The notes below the pieces were generated by a model that did not search any database, had not been told where the DNA came from, and saw only the letters and a program-made list of their open reading frames with translations. From Marinobacter bryozoorum (GTDB lineage: Bacteria > Pseudomonadota > Gammaproteobacteria > Pseudomonadales > Oleiphilaceae): DNA of 64,000 nucleotides. Below are positions 15,969-25,999 of this stretch, in pieces. The DNA lies in the NCBI RefSeq assembly GCF_023156245.1, contig NZ_JAKZAH010000011.1, positions 1 through 64,000 on the forward strand, written 5' to 3'. Position 1 is the stretch's first letter, and every line of letters starts with the position of its first letter. Both the position numbers and the translations under genes were made by a program.

Positions 15969-16202
15969 CTACTCCTGTCCACCAACACGAATCACGAAGC
16001 GATACCCACCTTCGGACTCATCACGGCTAACCAGCGTATGGGACGTGTGGGCCAGCCACGCCGGGATATCCCGGGCAGAGCCCGGATCGGTCGCCAGCAC
16101 CTCGAGTTGCTGCCCTGCCGCCATACTGCCGAGCTGCAACTTCGCTTTCAGCAATGGCATCGGGCATCGCAGCCCGGTAGCATCAAGGGTAATATCAACC
16201 AT
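15969..16202 (-). CDS. TusA/SirA-family sulfur-carrier protein
   Basis: A 77-residue protein with the family motif LRCPMPLLKAK; the Cys at about residue 13 is the persulfide-carrying position. TusA-like proteins relay sulfur to tRNA thiolation and other acceptors. It is slightly diverged in its C-terminal part (SRDESEGGYRFVIRVGG). It starts at ATG 16202, divergent from bepA. True TusA function is plausible but cannot be told from other family members by sequence reading alone. Confidence 0.88.
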   Translation of the reverse strand: MVDITLDATGLRCPMPLLKAKLQLGSMAAGQQLEVLATDPGSARDIPAWLAHTSHTLVSRDESEGGYRFVIRVGGQE

Positions 16203-16301
16203 GGGCGCTTCAGAACCTTCCTGTCTTGGATTGCAGGCGCACCATTATGCCCATGCGCCCTTTTACTTGCATCGTTTTATGCGGAGTTTAATGACCAAGG
16301 T

Positions 16302-17774
16302 ATGACTTCAGAACGCTTCGGCCACTCCCGGCCCCGGACACCTGCCCTGGCCCTGGTTATGACTCTGGTCATGCTCTTCGCCCCCATGGTGCCCACACAA
16401 GCCCAGCAGCGGGACTTGCCATCCATCGGCGGTCTCGGGGGTGGTTTGCTCTCGGACCGGATGGAAGACGACATCGGCCGACAGGTAATGGCCTCTATCC
16501 GTCGCTCCGCCAACCAGATCCATGACCCACTGGTCGCCGAGTACCTGACATCAGTTATCTACCGACTGGTTCCCTACACGCCGCTCAGTAATCGCGAACT
16601 GACCATCGTCGTCATTGACGACCCGGCCATTAACGCATTCGCGGTGCCTGGCAACATTGTTGGCGTTAATGGTGGCCTGTTCCTCCATGCCCGCACCGAA
16701 CAGCAATTCGGCTCGGTGCTTGCCCACGAACTGGCCCACCTGAGCCAGCGTCACTTTGCCCGACGACTGGAACAACAGGAACGCTCCGCTCCGCTCACTG
16801 CCGCGGGCATTATCGCCGGCATCGTACTCACCGCGGTCACCGGCTCCGACGCAGGCATTGCCGCGATCATGGGCACCCAGGCTTTGTCTGTACAGAACAT
16901 GCTGGCCTATAGTCGCTCCCATGAGCAGGAAGCAGATCGGGTTGGCCTGGACATCATGGCAGATTCCGGCCTTGACCCCAGGGGTATGCCGGAGATGTTC
17001 GAGGTGATGATGCGCCAGAGCCGCCTGCAGGGCAATCGCGTCCCGGAATACCTGTCGACCCACCCCCTCACCGAATCGCGCGTGGCCGATACTCGCAGCC
17101 GCGCAGCACAGTACGGCACCGGCGGGGCCAGCGATACCCACGAATACCACCTGGTACGCTCCCGCCTCCAGGTGCGCTATGCCCGCAACCTTGGCGAAGC
17201 GATCGAGGCGTTCGAGTCTTACCTGGGTCAACCCGAAGCCGGCCAGAAGGAAGCGGCAAGGTACGGACTGGCTGTCGCCCTGCTCGCAAATGGCACCTAC
17301 CCCCGCGCCCGCACCCTGCTGGAGAGGCTTCTGGACGACAGCCCAAACCGCATTACCTATCAGGTGACACTGGCAGAGGTCCTGCAAGCCCAGGGCGATC
17401 TGTCGGAGGCCAGGGCGCTTATGGAAACAGCCCTGCGGCGGAACCCGGGTAACTACCCCATCACCGACCGCCTGGCCCACATCGAGAACGAAGCAGGCAA
17501 CGGTAGCCAGGCCGCAGACTACCTGCGCACCCTGACACGTGACCATCCACAAAGGGAAGATCTCTGGCTGCGCCTGGCCGAAGCCGAAGGCATGGCCCGG
17601 AACATCGTTGGGGTGCACCGCGCCAGGGCGGAATACGATATTCTGGTGGGTGACCTGGAATCGGCCCAGCGGCAACTGCGCCAGGCCCAGGAACGCGTGC
17701 CGGCCACCGCTCCCCTGCACCAGGTAATCTCGGAAAGGCTGACCGAAGTCAGCCGCCGGCTCAGTCAGTCATAG
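16302..17774 (+). CDS. bepA: Periplasmic M48 metalloprotease/chaperone BepA
   Basis: A 490-residue protein with a signal peptide (about 1-36, ending TQAQQ), a zinc-protease domain and a C-terminal TPR region (about 290-480). Zinc ligands His142 and His146 with catalytic Glu143 are in AHELAH, and the third ligand is in the HEQEADRVG segment near 207. BepA degrades stalled LptD and BamA substrates and helps LptD folding, matching bamC nearby. No good Shine-Dalgarno precedes ATG 16302; this start is chosen because it gives a proper signal peptide. Confidence 0.95.
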   Translation: MTSERFGHSRPRTPALALVMTLVMLFAPMVPTQAQQRDLPSIGGLGGGLLSDRMEDDIGRQVMASIRRSANQIHDPLVAEYLTSVIYRLVPYTPLSNRELTIVVIDDPAINAFAVPGNIVGVNGGLFLHARTEQQFGSVLAHELAHLSQRHFARRLEQQERSAPLTAAGIIAGIVLTAVTGSDAGIAAIMGTQALSVQNMLAYSRSHEQEADRVGLDIMADSGLDPRGMPEMFEVMMRQSRLQGNRVPEYLSTHPLTESRVADTRSRAAQYGTGGASDTHEYHLVRSRLQVRYARNLGEAIEAFESYLGQPEAGQKEAARYGLAVALLANGTYPRARTLLERLLDDSPNRITYQVTLAEVLQAQGDLSEARALMETALRRNPGNYPITDRLAHIENEAGNGSQAADYLRTLTRDHPQREDLWLRLAEAEGMARNIVGVHRARAEYDILVGDLESAQRQLRQAQERVPATAPLHQVISERLTEVSRRLSQS

Positions 17775-17846
17775 ATCGCCGCGGACGTCCGCCGAATGCG
17801 GGCGCAGGCTCCTTCACCAACGGCTCGTACGTCGGCCGGTCAGGCC

Positions 17847-18908
17847 TCAGGCGTTGCCCGCCGCCTTCAGGTTCATGTTGGCGGTAAAGTCCAGCATGCG
17901 ACGTAACGGCCGCAACGCATCTTCCCGCAGGCTTTCGTCCACGAGAACTTCCTGGGTACCCTGCTCCAATACCTGCAGCAGGTTTTCCAACCCGTTCATG
18001 GCCATCCAGGGACAGTGGGCACAGCTCCGGCAAGTCGCACCGTTACCCGCCGTGGGCGCCTCGATAAGGGTTTTGTTCGGTGCCAGCTGCTGCATCTTGT
18101 AGAAGATACCGTTGTCGGTGGCCACGATGAAGCGCTCATTTGGCAACGACTGCACCGCATGGATCAGCTGCGACGTGGAACCCACCACATCGGCCATATC
18201 CACGACGGCTTCCGGCGACTCCGGGTGTACCAGCACGGCAGCGTCCGGGTACAGGGCCTGGAGGTCTTCCAGTCCCCGATACTTGAACTCTTCGTGCACG
18301 ATGCAGGAGCCATCCCACATCAGCATATCGGCCCCCGTGGTACGCTGTATGTAACCGCCGAGGTGTTTGTCCGGCGCCCACAGGATTTTTTCACCGCGGG
18401 CGTCCAGGTCCTCCACAATCGCCTGGGCACAGCTTGAGGTAACCACCCAGTCCGCCCTCGCCTTCACCGCCGCAGAGGTGTTGGCGTAAACCACCACGGT
18501 CCGGTCCGGGTGCTGGTCACAGAAATCCGCAAACTCATCGGCCGGGCAACCAATATCCAGTGAACAGGTGGCTTCCAGGGTGGGCATCAGTACCCGCTTT
18601 TCGGGGTTAAGAATCTTCGCGGTTTCACCCATGAAACGCACACCCGCCACTACGACGGTAGAAGCGGAGTGACGGTTGCCAAAGCGGGCCATCTCGAGGG
18701 AGTCCGCCACGCAACCGCCGGTCTCTTCAGCCAGCCGCTGAATGTCCGGGTCGGTGTAATAGTGTGCGACGAGTACCGCATCCTGCTCCCTGAGCGCCTC
18801 ACGGATGCGGGACTCCAGCTCGGCCTTCTCCCCGTCACTGAGGGGCTTGGGCTCCGCCTTGTGGGCCAGGTGTTCCTGGACAAGGATACGATCTTCAAGT
18901 CGAGTCAT
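17847..18908 (-). CDS. nadA: Quinolinate synthase A
   Basis: A 353-residue [4Fe-4S] enzyme that condenses iminoaspartate with dihydroxyacetone phosphate in NAD synthesis. The expected cluster ligands are present: Cys115 (ATCSLDIGC), Cys202 (DGSCIVHEE) and Cys299 in CRSCAHCPW. The length is the E. coli-type standard. It lies beside tRNA-Lys as in Pseudomonas, but nadB and nadC are not in the window. It converges on bepA. Confidence 0.98.
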   Translation of the reverse strand: MTRLEDRILVQEHLAHKAEPKPLSDGEKAELESRIREALREQDAVLVAHYYTDPDIQRLAEETGGCVADSLEMARFGNRHSASTVVVAGVRFMGETAKILNPEKRVLMPTLEATCSLDIGCPADEFADFCDQHPDRTVVVYANTSAAVKARADWVVTSSCAQAIVEDLDARGEKILWAPDKHLGGYIQRTTGADMLMWDGSCIVHEEFKYRGLEDLQALYPDAAVLVHPESPEAVVDMADVVGSTSQLIHAVQSLPNERFIVATDNGIFYKMQQLAPNKTLIEAPTAGNGATCRSCAHCPWMAMNGLENLLQVLEQGTQEVLVDESLREDALRPLRRMLDFTANMNLKAAGNA

Positions 18909-19051
18909 GGTTATTTCTCTGTTGCTTCGCCTGAGGTGGCCAGTATATCACCCTTGCCGGGTTGTCACCCTCCTGCCACGGATATGCAACCTGGACGATG
19001 GATAATCGGAGTGTTACCGGCCCCTGTATTGTTCTATGAGGTTTTTCGGCC

Positions 19052-19078
19052 AAAAAAAAAGAGCCCGAAGGCTCTTTT
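19052..19078 (-). terminator. Intrinsic terminator of the tRNA-Lys pair
   Basis: On the minus strand AAAAGAGCC pairs with GGCTCTTTT around loop TTCG, followed by an unbroken T tract. The stable UUCG-type tetraloop makes it very strong. It lies 39 nt beyond the second tRNA-Lys and before nadA. Confidence 0.93.
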
Positions 19079-19116
19079 CTACGGCAGGTAGATGATCCTG
19101 ATCATACCTGCCTGAT

Positions 19117-19192
19117 TGGTGGGTCGTGAAGGATTCGAACCTTCGACCAATTGGTTAAAAGCCAACTGCTCTACCAACTGAGCTAACGACCC
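19117..19192 (-). tRNA. tRNA-Lys (anticodon TTT), distal copy
   Basis: A 76-nt cloverleaf with acceptor stem GGGTCGT/ACGACCC, anticodon loop CTTTTAA giving TTT, T-loop TTCGAAT and encoded CCA. It is identical to the copy at 19238 and the second transcribed gene of a tandem pair. Confidence 0.98.
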
Positions 19193-19237
19193 GTAACCGG
19201 GCAATAACAGTCAGCAATCCGCGCCAACCTTGGTGTT

Positions 19238-19313
19238 TGGTGGGTCGTGAAGGATTCGAACCTTCGACCAATTGGTTAAAAGCCAACTGCTCTACCAACT
19301 GAGCTAACGACCC
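19238..19313 (-). tRNA. tRNA-Lys (anticodon TTT), proximal copy
   Basis: It is base-for-base identical to the copy at 19117-19192, separated from it by 45 bp of unrelated sequence, with CCA encoded. A promoter lies just upstream and the pair ends at a UUCG terminator. Confidence 0.98.
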
Positions 19314-19326
19314 AAACGAGGCGCAT

Positions 19327-19354
19327 ATAGTACGGATTTTTCCGGGGTGATCAA
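19327..19354 (-). promoter_or_regulatory. Promoter of the tRNA-Lys pair
   Basis: On the minus strand TTGATC (19354-19349) and TACTAT (19332-19327) are 16 bp apart, in the short gap between cpoB and the tRNAs. Predicted initiation is only a few bases before the mature tRNA. Confidence 0.6.
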
Positions 19355-19360
19355 CCCCTT

Positions 19361-20131
19361 TTAACTCGCCCCAAGATATTTTTTTGCGAGGCTGGCTGCC
19401 TGGCTGGCGCCATATTGATCAACCACCCGCTTCATGTACCTCTCTGCCTGCTCCTTCTCGCCCATACGGTCATGGACCACGCCCAGCTTGTACAGGGCAT
19501 CCGGTGCCTTGCGATGATCCTGGTAACGGGTTGCCACAATGGTGAAGGCCTGCTTGGCCTGCTCCAGCTGGGGCTTGACCAGGTAGACCTCACCAAGCCA
19601 GTAATAGGCGTTCACCGTCAGGTCACCTTCCGGATATTCCGAGACAAAGTCATAAAGCTCACCAATAGCCTGGTCGTAGGCCTTCTGTTCCTGGATCAGC
19701 TTCTGGATCCGGTCGTAGGCCTGGCGCTCCTCCTCGGAAGGTTCGCGGTATTCCTTGCTGACAGTCTGGGGCGTCTGACGCTCCTGGCTGCCAGGGGCGG
19801 CGGTGTCACCGGAACGATTTCCGCTGCTGGCCCGGGTCTGCTGCCGCTGTTCCGACAGCTCCAGCAGGCGCTGGTCCAGGTCGATATAGCGCTCACGGGA
19901 CTGCCGGGTAAGTTGATCCAACTGATGTTGCTGCTGTTCAACCTCCCCCCGCAGATCGCGAACTTCCCGCTGGAGTCGCTCGATCATGTAAAACAACTCT
20001 GCATTACCCTGGTTGCCCGCAGCCTGTCGACGGGCCTCAGACTGGTTGTTCTGGTATGCGGGCGTGGAAGACTGCGCCAGCGCACCGGCGGAAGCCGCCA
20101 GCGCCACTGCCGCCACGAGAAGCTTTCTCAT
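19361..20131 (-). CDS. cpoB: Cell-division coordinator CpoB (YbgF)
   Basis: A 256-residue periplasmic protein with a signal peptide (about 1-20, ending ALAQSS). A coiled-coil region (about 45-95, rich in Arg, Gln and Glu) comes next, then a linker, then a C-terminal TPR domain (about 140-256) with YDFVSEYPEGDLTVNAYYW-type repeats. CpoB links peptidoglycan synthesis to Tol-Pal constriction. ATG 20131 has AGGTG 5 nt upstream. It closes the tol-pal operon. Confidence 0.95.
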   Translation of the reverse strand: MRKLLVAAVALAASAGALAQSSTPAYQNNQSEARRQAAGNQGNAELFYMIERLQREVRDLRGEVEQQQHQLDQLTRQSRERYIDLDQRLLELSEQRQQTRASSGNRSGDTAAPGSQERQTPQTVSKEYREPSEEERQAYDRIQKLIQEQKAYDQAIGELYDFVSEYPEGDLTVNAYYWLGEVYLVKPQLEQAKQAFTIVATRYQDHRKAPDALYKLGVVHDRMGEKEQAERYMKRVVDQYGASQAASLAKKYLGAS

Positions 20132-20215
20132 GGGTACACCTATCTCTTCAGTCGGACGGTGCCGCCTCCCCGGAAGCAACTCCCTTAAAGGAAAGACAGC
20201 ACGCTTTTACCGATC

Positions 20216-20785
20216 TTAGCGGAAAATCAGTTCCACGCGACGATTCTGGGCCCACGCACTTTCACCAGACCCCATGGCCGCCGGCTTTTCCTCACCGTAG
20301 CTGACGGTTTCGATCTGGCCGCGGTCAGCGCCATTGACCACGAGGAAGCGCTGTACAGAATTGGCACGGCGCTCGCCCAAGGCCATGTTGTACTCCTTGG
20401 TGCCACGCTCATCGGTATGACCTTCAAGGCGGACATTCACGTCCGGGTGATCGGCCAGGTAACGGGCATGGGCCGCCAGCACATCACGGGATTCCATCTT
20501 GATTTCAGAGGTGTCGAAATCGAAGTAAAACGTTGTAATACGGCGCAGTGAAGCGTCGTCACCGGCCTCGCCCCGTGCTTCAGCATCACGACGCTCACGG
20601 TCACGAAGCTCGTCAGAGGAGATGCCGCCATCATCGTCACCGCCATACACGGATGCTCCACCCTCCTGGTCAACGGCTGACATTTCCTCATCGGTCATCG
20701 GGTCTTCACCGGTAGTGCTACAGCCAGCCACCAGGCCCAGTGACAGAACCAGGGCAAATGCAGTCTTCTTCATCATGATATTCAT
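20216..20785 (-). CDS. pal: Peptidoglycan-associated lipoprotein Pal
   Basis: A 189-residue lipoprotein with lipobox LVAGC near residue 22, an acidic linker (about 28-75), and an OmpA-type peptidoglycan-binding domain containing VRLEGHTDERGTKEYNMALG and RRVELIF. It anchors the outer membrane to peptidoglycan and partners TolB. ATG 20785 has AGGA 6 nt upstream; the neighbouring in-frame ATGs (MNIMMKK) would also keep the signal peptide. Confidence 0.98.
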   Translation of the reverse strand: MNIMMKKTAFALVLSLGLVAGCSTTGEDPMTDEEMSAVDQEGGASVYGGDDDGGISSDELRDRERRDAEARGEAGDDASLRRITTFYFDFDTSEIKMESRDVLAAHARYLADHPDVNVRLEGHTDERGTKEYNMALGERRANSVQRFLVVNGADRGQIETVSYGEEKPAAMGSGESAWAQNRRVELIFR

Positions 20786-20844
20786 AGAACGTCCTTCTGG
20801 TTTGGTTTCAATTTCCTGATTTAACGAGCCACCGGTCACTTCCC

Positions 20845-22170
20845 CTACCGAAGAATCGGGGACCAGGCCGGCTCACGTACATCGCCCCTGGCTGCCGGCA
20901 GGGTATAGGCAGCGCCGCCGCCGGCAGAAATAACGGTCAATACACTGTCACTACCCTGACGGGTTGCGTAGATCAGCATACGACCATTGGGCGCGATACT
21001 TGGTGATTCATCCATACCGGTGCGAGTCAGTATCTGTTCGTTGCCGGTCTCGAGCTCCATACGGGCGATATGGAAAGCTCCCTCTCGCTGATGGACATAG
21101 TAGATATAGTCACCGTCCGGGCTGAACCTGGCTCCGGCATTGTAGCGCCCACCAAAGGTGACGCGACGCGGGGACGCATTCTCGCTGTCCTTGATATAAA
21201 TCTGGGGTCCTCCGGACCGGTCCGAGGTGAAGGCAAACCCTTCACCATCCGGGTGCCACGCCCCTTCAGTATCTATACCCCAGTGGTCGGTCAGCCGGGT
21301 CAGGGAACGGGATTCGACATCCAGCTTGTACACTTCTGCATTGCCGGAACGGGACAGCGTTACCAGCAGTGAACGACCATCCGGGGACCAGTCAGGCGCT
21401 GAATTCAGGCCGGGGAAAGAAGCCACGGCGGTACGTTTACCAGCGGCAAGCTCATGGACAAAGATCTGGGGCTTACCGCTTTCGAACGATACGTAGGCCA
21501 GCTTTCTTCCATCCGGCGACCAGGCCGGGGACAGGATCGGCTCACGGCTCTCCAGCCGAACGCTGGCACGACGCCCATCCACATCGCTGACCTGCAAACG
21601 GTAGCGGGGCTTACCTCCCTGTTCATCCCGGGTGACATAGGCCAGCCTGGTGGAAAACACCCCGGGTTCGCCGGTAAGGGCCTCATAGACCTTGTCACTG
21701 ATATGGTGGGCCAGGGAGCGGATATTGCTGACGGTGGTACTCGAGGACTCACCGAGCAGACGACGTTCACCATTAACGTCAAACAGCTCATAGCGGGCGC
21801 GGACCCGGTCACCCTCGCGGCTGACATCGCCCACCAGCAGGTAGCGCTGACCCAGCATGCGCCAGTCCCGGAAGAACACGTCGTCGACGCTCGTTGGCAG
21901 GCTCAGCATCCTGTCGGCCGCCAGGGGATTGAACTCTCCGGTCATCTCCAGGTTGTTGCGGATGATGGTGCTCACGTTGTCCCCGGCAGGCAGGTCTCCG
22001 GACTGGCCGAATGGCACCACCGCAACCGGGACCGCCTCGCCGGCGCCCTTGGTCACGCGAATCATCAGTTCAGCCTGGGCACTGGTGGCCACCGCCACCA
22101 ACATTGCCAGTACTGCCGGTATGGCGATTAGCTTGCGCCATAGAACCGGCGCCTGTCTTGTCTGTCTCAT
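20845..22170 (-). CDS. tolB: Tol-Pal system periplasmic protein TolB
   Basis: A 441-residue protein with a signal peptide (cleavage after ATSAQA, about residue 33), an N-terminal alpha/beta domain ([11 protein letters not shown]) and a six-bladed propeller. The blades repeat the pattern [27 protein letters not shown] and [12 protein letters not shown]. TolB binds Pal and TolA. It lies 57 bp after tolA and 59 bp before pal in the same operon. Confidence 0.98.
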   Translation of the reverse strand: MRQTRQAPVLWRKLIAIPAVLAMLVAVATSAQAELMIRVTKGAGEAVPVAVVPFGQSGDLPAGDNVSTIIRNNLEMTGEFNPLAADRMLSLPTSVDDVFFRDWRMLGQRYLLVGDVSREGDRVRARYELFDVNGERRLLGESSSTTVSNIRSLAHHISDKVYEALTGEPGVFSTRLAYVTRDEQGGKPRYRLQVSDVDGRRASVRLESREPILSPAWSPDGRKLAYVSFESGKPQIFVHELAAGKRTAVASFPGLNSAPDWSPDGRSLLVTLSRSGNAEVYKLDVESRSLTRLTDHWGIDTEGAWHPDGEGFAFTSDRSGGPQIYIKDSENASPRRVTFGGRYNAGARFSPDGDYIYYVHQREGAFHIARMELETGNEQILTRTGMDESPSIAPNGRMLIYATRQGSDSVLTVISAGGGAAYTLPAARGDVREPAWSPILR

Positions 22171-22227
22171 TCTGGCCTCACCATGCTGTCTGCGTTTCCG
22201 GTTCGAAGACCCTGTACCTCAGAGTCC

Positions 22228-23286
22228 TCAGACCTCCGGCTCAAAGCGGATCGTAAACTGCCTGAAATAGCGGTCGAACGTGTCCCGACTGTCCGGTAGC
22301 GGGTATCGATTGATGCCCCGGGCCGCGCTGATCGCTGAGTTATCAAAGGCCCGGTTACCACTGCCTTCGACGACCTCAACGGACTGAAGTTCACCACTGG
22401 GCAGCAGTGTGAGACGCAAAATAACGCTCATTCCCTCCCGGGCAGACGAGGGCGGGTACCAGGCCCGGTGTAGCGCATCCCTGATCAGAGACTCGTAACG
22501 GGACTTTTCATTGCGCATCTGGTTTTCCCTCGCCCTTGCCGCAGCTGCGGCCTCACGTCGGCGCTCCTCCGCCAGCCGGGCCGCTTCAGCCTCCTGGGCC
22601 AACTGCTCCAGTTGCTGCTCGCGTTCACGCCGGGCCTGTTCCTGGCGCTGGCGTTCGGCCTCCTGTCGCTTGCGCTCCTCTTCTTCCCTGCGCTGCTGCT
22701 CCTGGCGTTTGCGCTCTTCCTCGGCGCGACGCTCTGCCTCTTCCTGAGCCCGTCGCTCCTGCTCAGCCTTGCGCTCAGCCTCCTCCCGCGCCTTGCGTTC
22801 TTCCTCAGCCTTCTGCCTGGCCTGCTCCTCTGCTTCGGCACGGGCCTTTTCCCGTGCCGCTTCTTCCGCTTCCCGCGCCTTCTGCTCGCGCTCCCGGGCA
22901 GCCGCAGCCTCCTGTTCGAGGCGCTTCTGCTCCTGACGTTCCTGCTCACGCTGGCGGGCTTCTTCCCGCTCGCGCTCCTGTTGAATGCGCTGTTGCTCAG
23001 CTTCCCGCTGCTGCGCTTCCTCCACCGGATCAGGTTGTTCTGGTTCGGGTTCGGGCTCCGGTTCCGGCTGGGGAGGTGGTGACGTGGTTTCCGGCGGTTG
23101 CACAGTTTCCGGCGACACCAGCCGCGCCGAGATGCTGGGCTCCGGCGGCTCTTCCATGGGCGTTATCCAGTGCCAGCTGACCAGGGTGATGACGACGATC
23201 GCCCCATGCAGCAACAAGGACAGGATGACCGGCGACATCCACGCCGATCGTTTTTCCTTGCGGTCTTCAGGTCGTGGATCCGTCAC
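22228..23286 (-). CDS. tolA: Tol-Pal system protein TolA
   Basis: A 352-residue protein with one N-terminal membrane helix (about 18-42, including SLLLHGAIVV). A Pro/Glu-rich stretch (PEPEPEPEPEQP) follows, then a long charged coiled coil (about 85-250) of Arg, Glu, Gln, Ala and Lys, then the C-terminal domain III (about 262-352) with SYESLIRDALHRAWYPP-type sequence. It bridges TolQR to TolB and Pal using the proton gradient. The GTG start lies 3 nt after the tolR stop. Confidence 0.95.
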   Translation of the reverse strand: MTDPRPEDRKEKRSAWMSPVILSLLLHGAIVVITLVSWHWITPMEEPPEPSISARLVSPETVQPPETTSPPPQPEPEPEPEPEQPDPVEEAQQREAEQQRIQQEREREEARQREQERQEQKRLEQEAAAAREREQKAREAEEAAREKARAEAEEQARQKAEEERKAREEAERKAEQERRAQEEAERRAEEERKRQEQQRREEEERKRQEAERQRQEQARREREQQLEQLAQEAEAARLAEERRREAAAAARARENQMRNEKSRYESLIRDALHRAWYPPSSAREGMSVILRLTLLPSGELQSVEVVEGSGNRAFDNSAISAARGINRYPLPDSRDTFDRYFRQFTIRFEPEV

Positions 23287-23289
23287 TGA

Positions 23290-23742
23290 TTAACCACCTG
23301 TCCTGTCGGTCTCGTCCGCTTCCGTAATCAGGCCAACGTTGGTTGCTCCGGCCTGTTGCAACACCGACATCAGGCGAACCACGGTGCCGTACTGCACGTT
23401 CTGATCACCGCGAACCAGCACTTCGCGGTTGGAGCGCCCTGCCATGATCTTGCTGACCTGTTCCTGTACCCGCTCCAGGGGCATCGGGTCGCTGCCCTCG
23501 TCCCCGACCTGCAGAAAATAGGCGCCATTGGCGTCCACCGACACCACCACCGATTCGACTTCCTTTTCTGCCTGTATCGGGTCTGAAGTGGTCTCAGGCA
23601 GGTCTACCTTGACCCCCTGAGTCAGCATCGGCGCGGTGACCATGAAAATCACCAGTAACACCAGCATGACGTCAATGTAAGGCACCACGTTGATTTCCGA
23701 CATGGGCTTGCGGCGCACTGTTTGCATCATTCCGCCTTTCAT
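23290..23742 (-). CDS. tolR: Tol-Pal system protein TolR
   Basis: A 150-residue protein with one membrane helix (about 20-40) carrying the essential Asp in the PYIDVMLVLLVIFMV segment and a periplasmic domain. It works with TolQ as the proton channel energising TolA. It starts with ATG 23742 and has the standard length for the family. Confidence 0.97.
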   Translation of the reverse strand: MKGGMMQTVRRKPMSEINVVPYIDVMLVLLVIFMVTAPMLTQGVKVDLPETTSDPIQAEKEVESVVVSVDANGAYFLQVGDEGSDPMPLERVQEQVSKIMAGRSNREVLVRGDQNVQYGTVVRLMSVLQQAGATNVGLITEADETDRTGG

Positions 23743-23768
23743 GTCATTACCTCCTGTCGACCGGGCCT

Positions 23769-24461
23769 TCAGCCCTGTGCGGTGCCGCCGTTGCCATGAA
23801 CCCGGCGGTGAAGAATGCTTGAAAACTCCTCGGCGAAGGTTTCATAGTTCTTCAGCAAGGCGTCAGACATGGCCGAAAAGCGGTTGTAGGCAATCACCGC
23901 CGGAATCGCAGCGAAAAGCCCCATGGCGGTCGCAATCAGCGCCTCGGAAATACCGGGCGCCACCGTTGCCAGGGTGGCCTGCTGTACGGTGGCCAGCCCG
24001 CGGAAGGAATTCATAATGCCCCACACGGTACCAAACAGGCCCACATAGGGGCTGGTGGACCCTACGGTTGCCAGGAAGGGAAGATGGGTCTCCAGGCGTT
24101 CCTGCTCACGGGAGAATGCCACTCGCATGGCCCGCTGGGCACCTTCCATTACCGCATCGGCGTCCCGGCTTTGCTGGCGCAGGCGGGAAAATTCACGGAA
24201 GCCGGCTCGAAACACCGACTCCATACCCGAATGTGCTGTGGGATTGGCGTTCACCTCTCGGTAAAGCTGCCCCAGGTCCATGCCCGACCAAAATTGCTCT
24301 TCAAACGCCAACTGTGATCGCTTTGCCCTGCGAAATACTTGGACACGCTGGAAGATCAGCGCCCAGGAAATCACCGATGCCAGTGCCAGCAACAGCATAA
24401 CCAGCTGTACCAGTGGGCCCGCCTGGGCGATGAGGTGCCATACAGAGAGTTCTGAATCCAC
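23769..24461 (-). CDS. tolQ: Tol-Pal system protein TolQ
   Basis: A 230-residue inner-membrane protein with three hydrophobic segments (about 15-38, 135-157 and 170-192) and conserved motifs STSPYVGLFGTVWGIM and GISEALIATAMGLFAAIPA. It forms the TolQR proton channel. The GTG start lies 3 nt after the ybgC stop, indicating coupling. Confidence 0.97.
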   Translation of the reverse strand: MDSELSVWHLIAQAGPLVQLVMLLLALASVISWALIFQRVQVFRRAKRSQLAFEEQFWSGMDLGQLYREVNANPTAHSGMESVFRAGFREFSRLRQQSRDADAVMEGAQRAMRVAFSREQERLETHLPFLATVGSTSPYVGLFGTVWGIMNSFRGLATVQQATLATVAPGISEALIATAMGLFAAIPAVIAYNRFSAMSDALLKNYETFAEEFSSILHRRVHGNGGTAQG

Positions 24462-24464
24462 CGT

Positions 24465-24938
24465 TTACTCCTGATGTTGTTGCGATGTTGGCTTTGATGC
24501 CAGGTGCTGCAGCAGCAGCTGGCCCAGATCTTCCGGAAGCCGGCGCGGCCGGCCGCTATCCAGGGCAACGCAGGCAACGCGCACAGTGGCACGGGCCAGG
24601 GGGCGGCCGTCGCCCTTTCGGGTCACTGCCTGGTCAAACTCCATCCACACGCGGCCGGCGTCCACCAGGTCGGCCGTCACTTCCAGCTCGTCATCCAGGT
24701 AGGCCGGGGCCACATAGTGAATGGCCAGTTTCTGGACCACATAGCTGATGTTTTCGCTCAGCCCGGACCTCAGGCCAACGCCGCAGTGCCGCACCCACTC
24801 AGTCCGTGCGCGCTCCATATAGTGAAGGTATTTTGCATGGAAGACGATGCCACCTGCGTCAGTGTCTTCAATATAGACTCGAATGGGCAGGAAATAGGCT
24901 TCCAGTGTCGGTCCCGGTTCGTTACTGCTGCCCGTCAA
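24465..24938 (-). CDS. ybgC: Tol-associated acyl-CoA thioesterase YbgC
   Basis: A 157-residue hot-dog-fold thioesterase. [17 protein letters not shown] carries the catalytic Asp and the conserved substrate loop, followed by [10 protein letters not shown]. It heads the tol operon. The start is TTG 24938 with a perfect AGGAGG 6 nt upstream, so a rare start codon is paired with an optimal ribosome site. The first 17 nt overlap the end of ruvB. Confidence 0.95.
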   Translation of the reverse strand: MTGSSNEPGPTLEAYFLPIRVYIEDTDAGGIVFHAKYLHYMERARTEWVRHCGVGLRSGLSENISYVVQKLAIHYVAPAYLDDELEVTADLVDAGRVWMEFDQAVTRKGDGRPLARATVRVACVALDSGRPRRLPEDLGQLLLQHLASKPTSQQHQE

Positions 24939-25959
24939 GGAGATCCTCCTGGCGTGTTGTACCCGGCGTGGTGCCGAAATGCAGATAAGCGCTGTTGGTG
25001 ACCATGCGGCCCCGGGGCGTACGGACCATGAAGCCCTGCTGGATCAGGAAGGGCTCGAGCACGTCCTCGATAGTGCCCCGCTCTTCGCTGATTGCCGCGG
25101 CGAGGCTGTCCACCCCTACCGGGCCACCATCAAATTTTTCAATCATGGCCAGCAGCAGGCGCCGGTCCATGTGATCAAAGCCTTCGTTATCCACTTTAAG
25201 CATATTCAGGGCCTGGTCGGCAATGTCGGCACTGATGGTGCCATCACCTTTCACCTCGGCGTAGTCCCGTACCCGTCGTAACAAACGATTTGCGATACGA
25301 GGGGTGCCGCGAGACCGGCGTGCTATTTCGTACGCACCGGCATCGTCGATCGACACCCGGGAAAGGGCAGCCGACCGAAGCACAATAGAAGTCAAGTCAC
25401 GGGTGTTGTAGAACTCCAGCCGCTGGACAATACCGAAGCGGTCCCGTAGTGGCGATGTGAGCAGACCGGCCCGGGTAGTGGCGCCAACCAGGGTAAAGGG
25501 TGGCAGGTCGAGCTTGATAGACCGCGCCGCCGGGCCCTCTCCAATCATGATATCCAGCTGGTAGTCTTCCATGGCCGGGTAGAGCACTTCCTCCACCGCC
25601 GCGTTGAGACGATGGATCTCATCAATAAACAGAACGTCCCCCTGCTCCAGGTTGGTCAGCAGGGCCGCCAGGTCGCCGGCTTTTTCAAGCACGGGGCCGG
25701 AGGTGGTTTTGATGGCAACACCCATCTCGTTGGCGATGATATTGGCAAGGGTAGTCTTGCCCAGACCGGGCGGTCCGAAAATCAGGGTATGGTCGAGGGC
25801 TTCATCCCGGGCCCGGGCAGCAGAGATAAAGATCTCCATCTGCTCGCGCACCGTGGGCTGGCCCACGTAGTCTTCCAGGCGATGGGGCCGTATGGCCCGG
25901 TCGTAGACTTCTTCCTGAAGCCCGGCCTGGGGAGAGATCAGTCGATCAGATTCAATCAT
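24922..25959 (-). CDS. ruvB: Holliday-junction branch-migration helicase RuvB
   Basis: A 345-residue AAA+ motor with Walker [12 protein letters not shown], Walker [10 protein letters not shown], sensor GATTRAGLL, and a C-terminal winged helix. With RuvA it drives branch migration of recombination intermediates. It starts with ATG 25959. A gap of 196 bp separates it from ruvA, larger than usual. Confidence 0.98.
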   Translation of the reverse strand: MIESDRLISPQAGLQEEVYDRAIRPHRLEDYVGQPTVREQMEIFISAARARDEALDHTLIFGPPGLGKTTLANIIANEMGVAIKTTSGPVLEKAGDLAALLTNLEQGDVLFIDEIHRLNAAVEEVLYPAMEDYQLDIMIGEGPAARSIKLDLPPFTLVGATTRAGLLTSPLRDRFGIVQRLEFYNTRDLTSIVLRSAALSRVSIDDAGAYEIARRSRGTPRIANRLLRRVRDYAEVKGDGTISADIADQALNMLKVDNEGFDHMDRRLLLAMIEKFDGGPVGVDSLAAAISEERGTIEDVLEPFLIQQGFMVRTPRGRMVTNSAYLHFGTTPGTTRQEDLLDGQQ

Positions 25960-25999
25960 GTAAAGACTCGTTACAGGTTTCCACCATCATACCTGTGTT

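Noticed and set aside
16551..17720. A 389-codon open frame antisense to bepA
   Set aside because: bepA on the plus strand has signal peptide, zinc motifs and TPR region; the reverse frame has none of these and no ribosome site.
22536..23180. Pro/Leu-rich plus-strand frames antisense to tolA
   Set aside because: They arise from the repetitive Glu/Arg/Gln codons of the TolA coiled coil read backwards.
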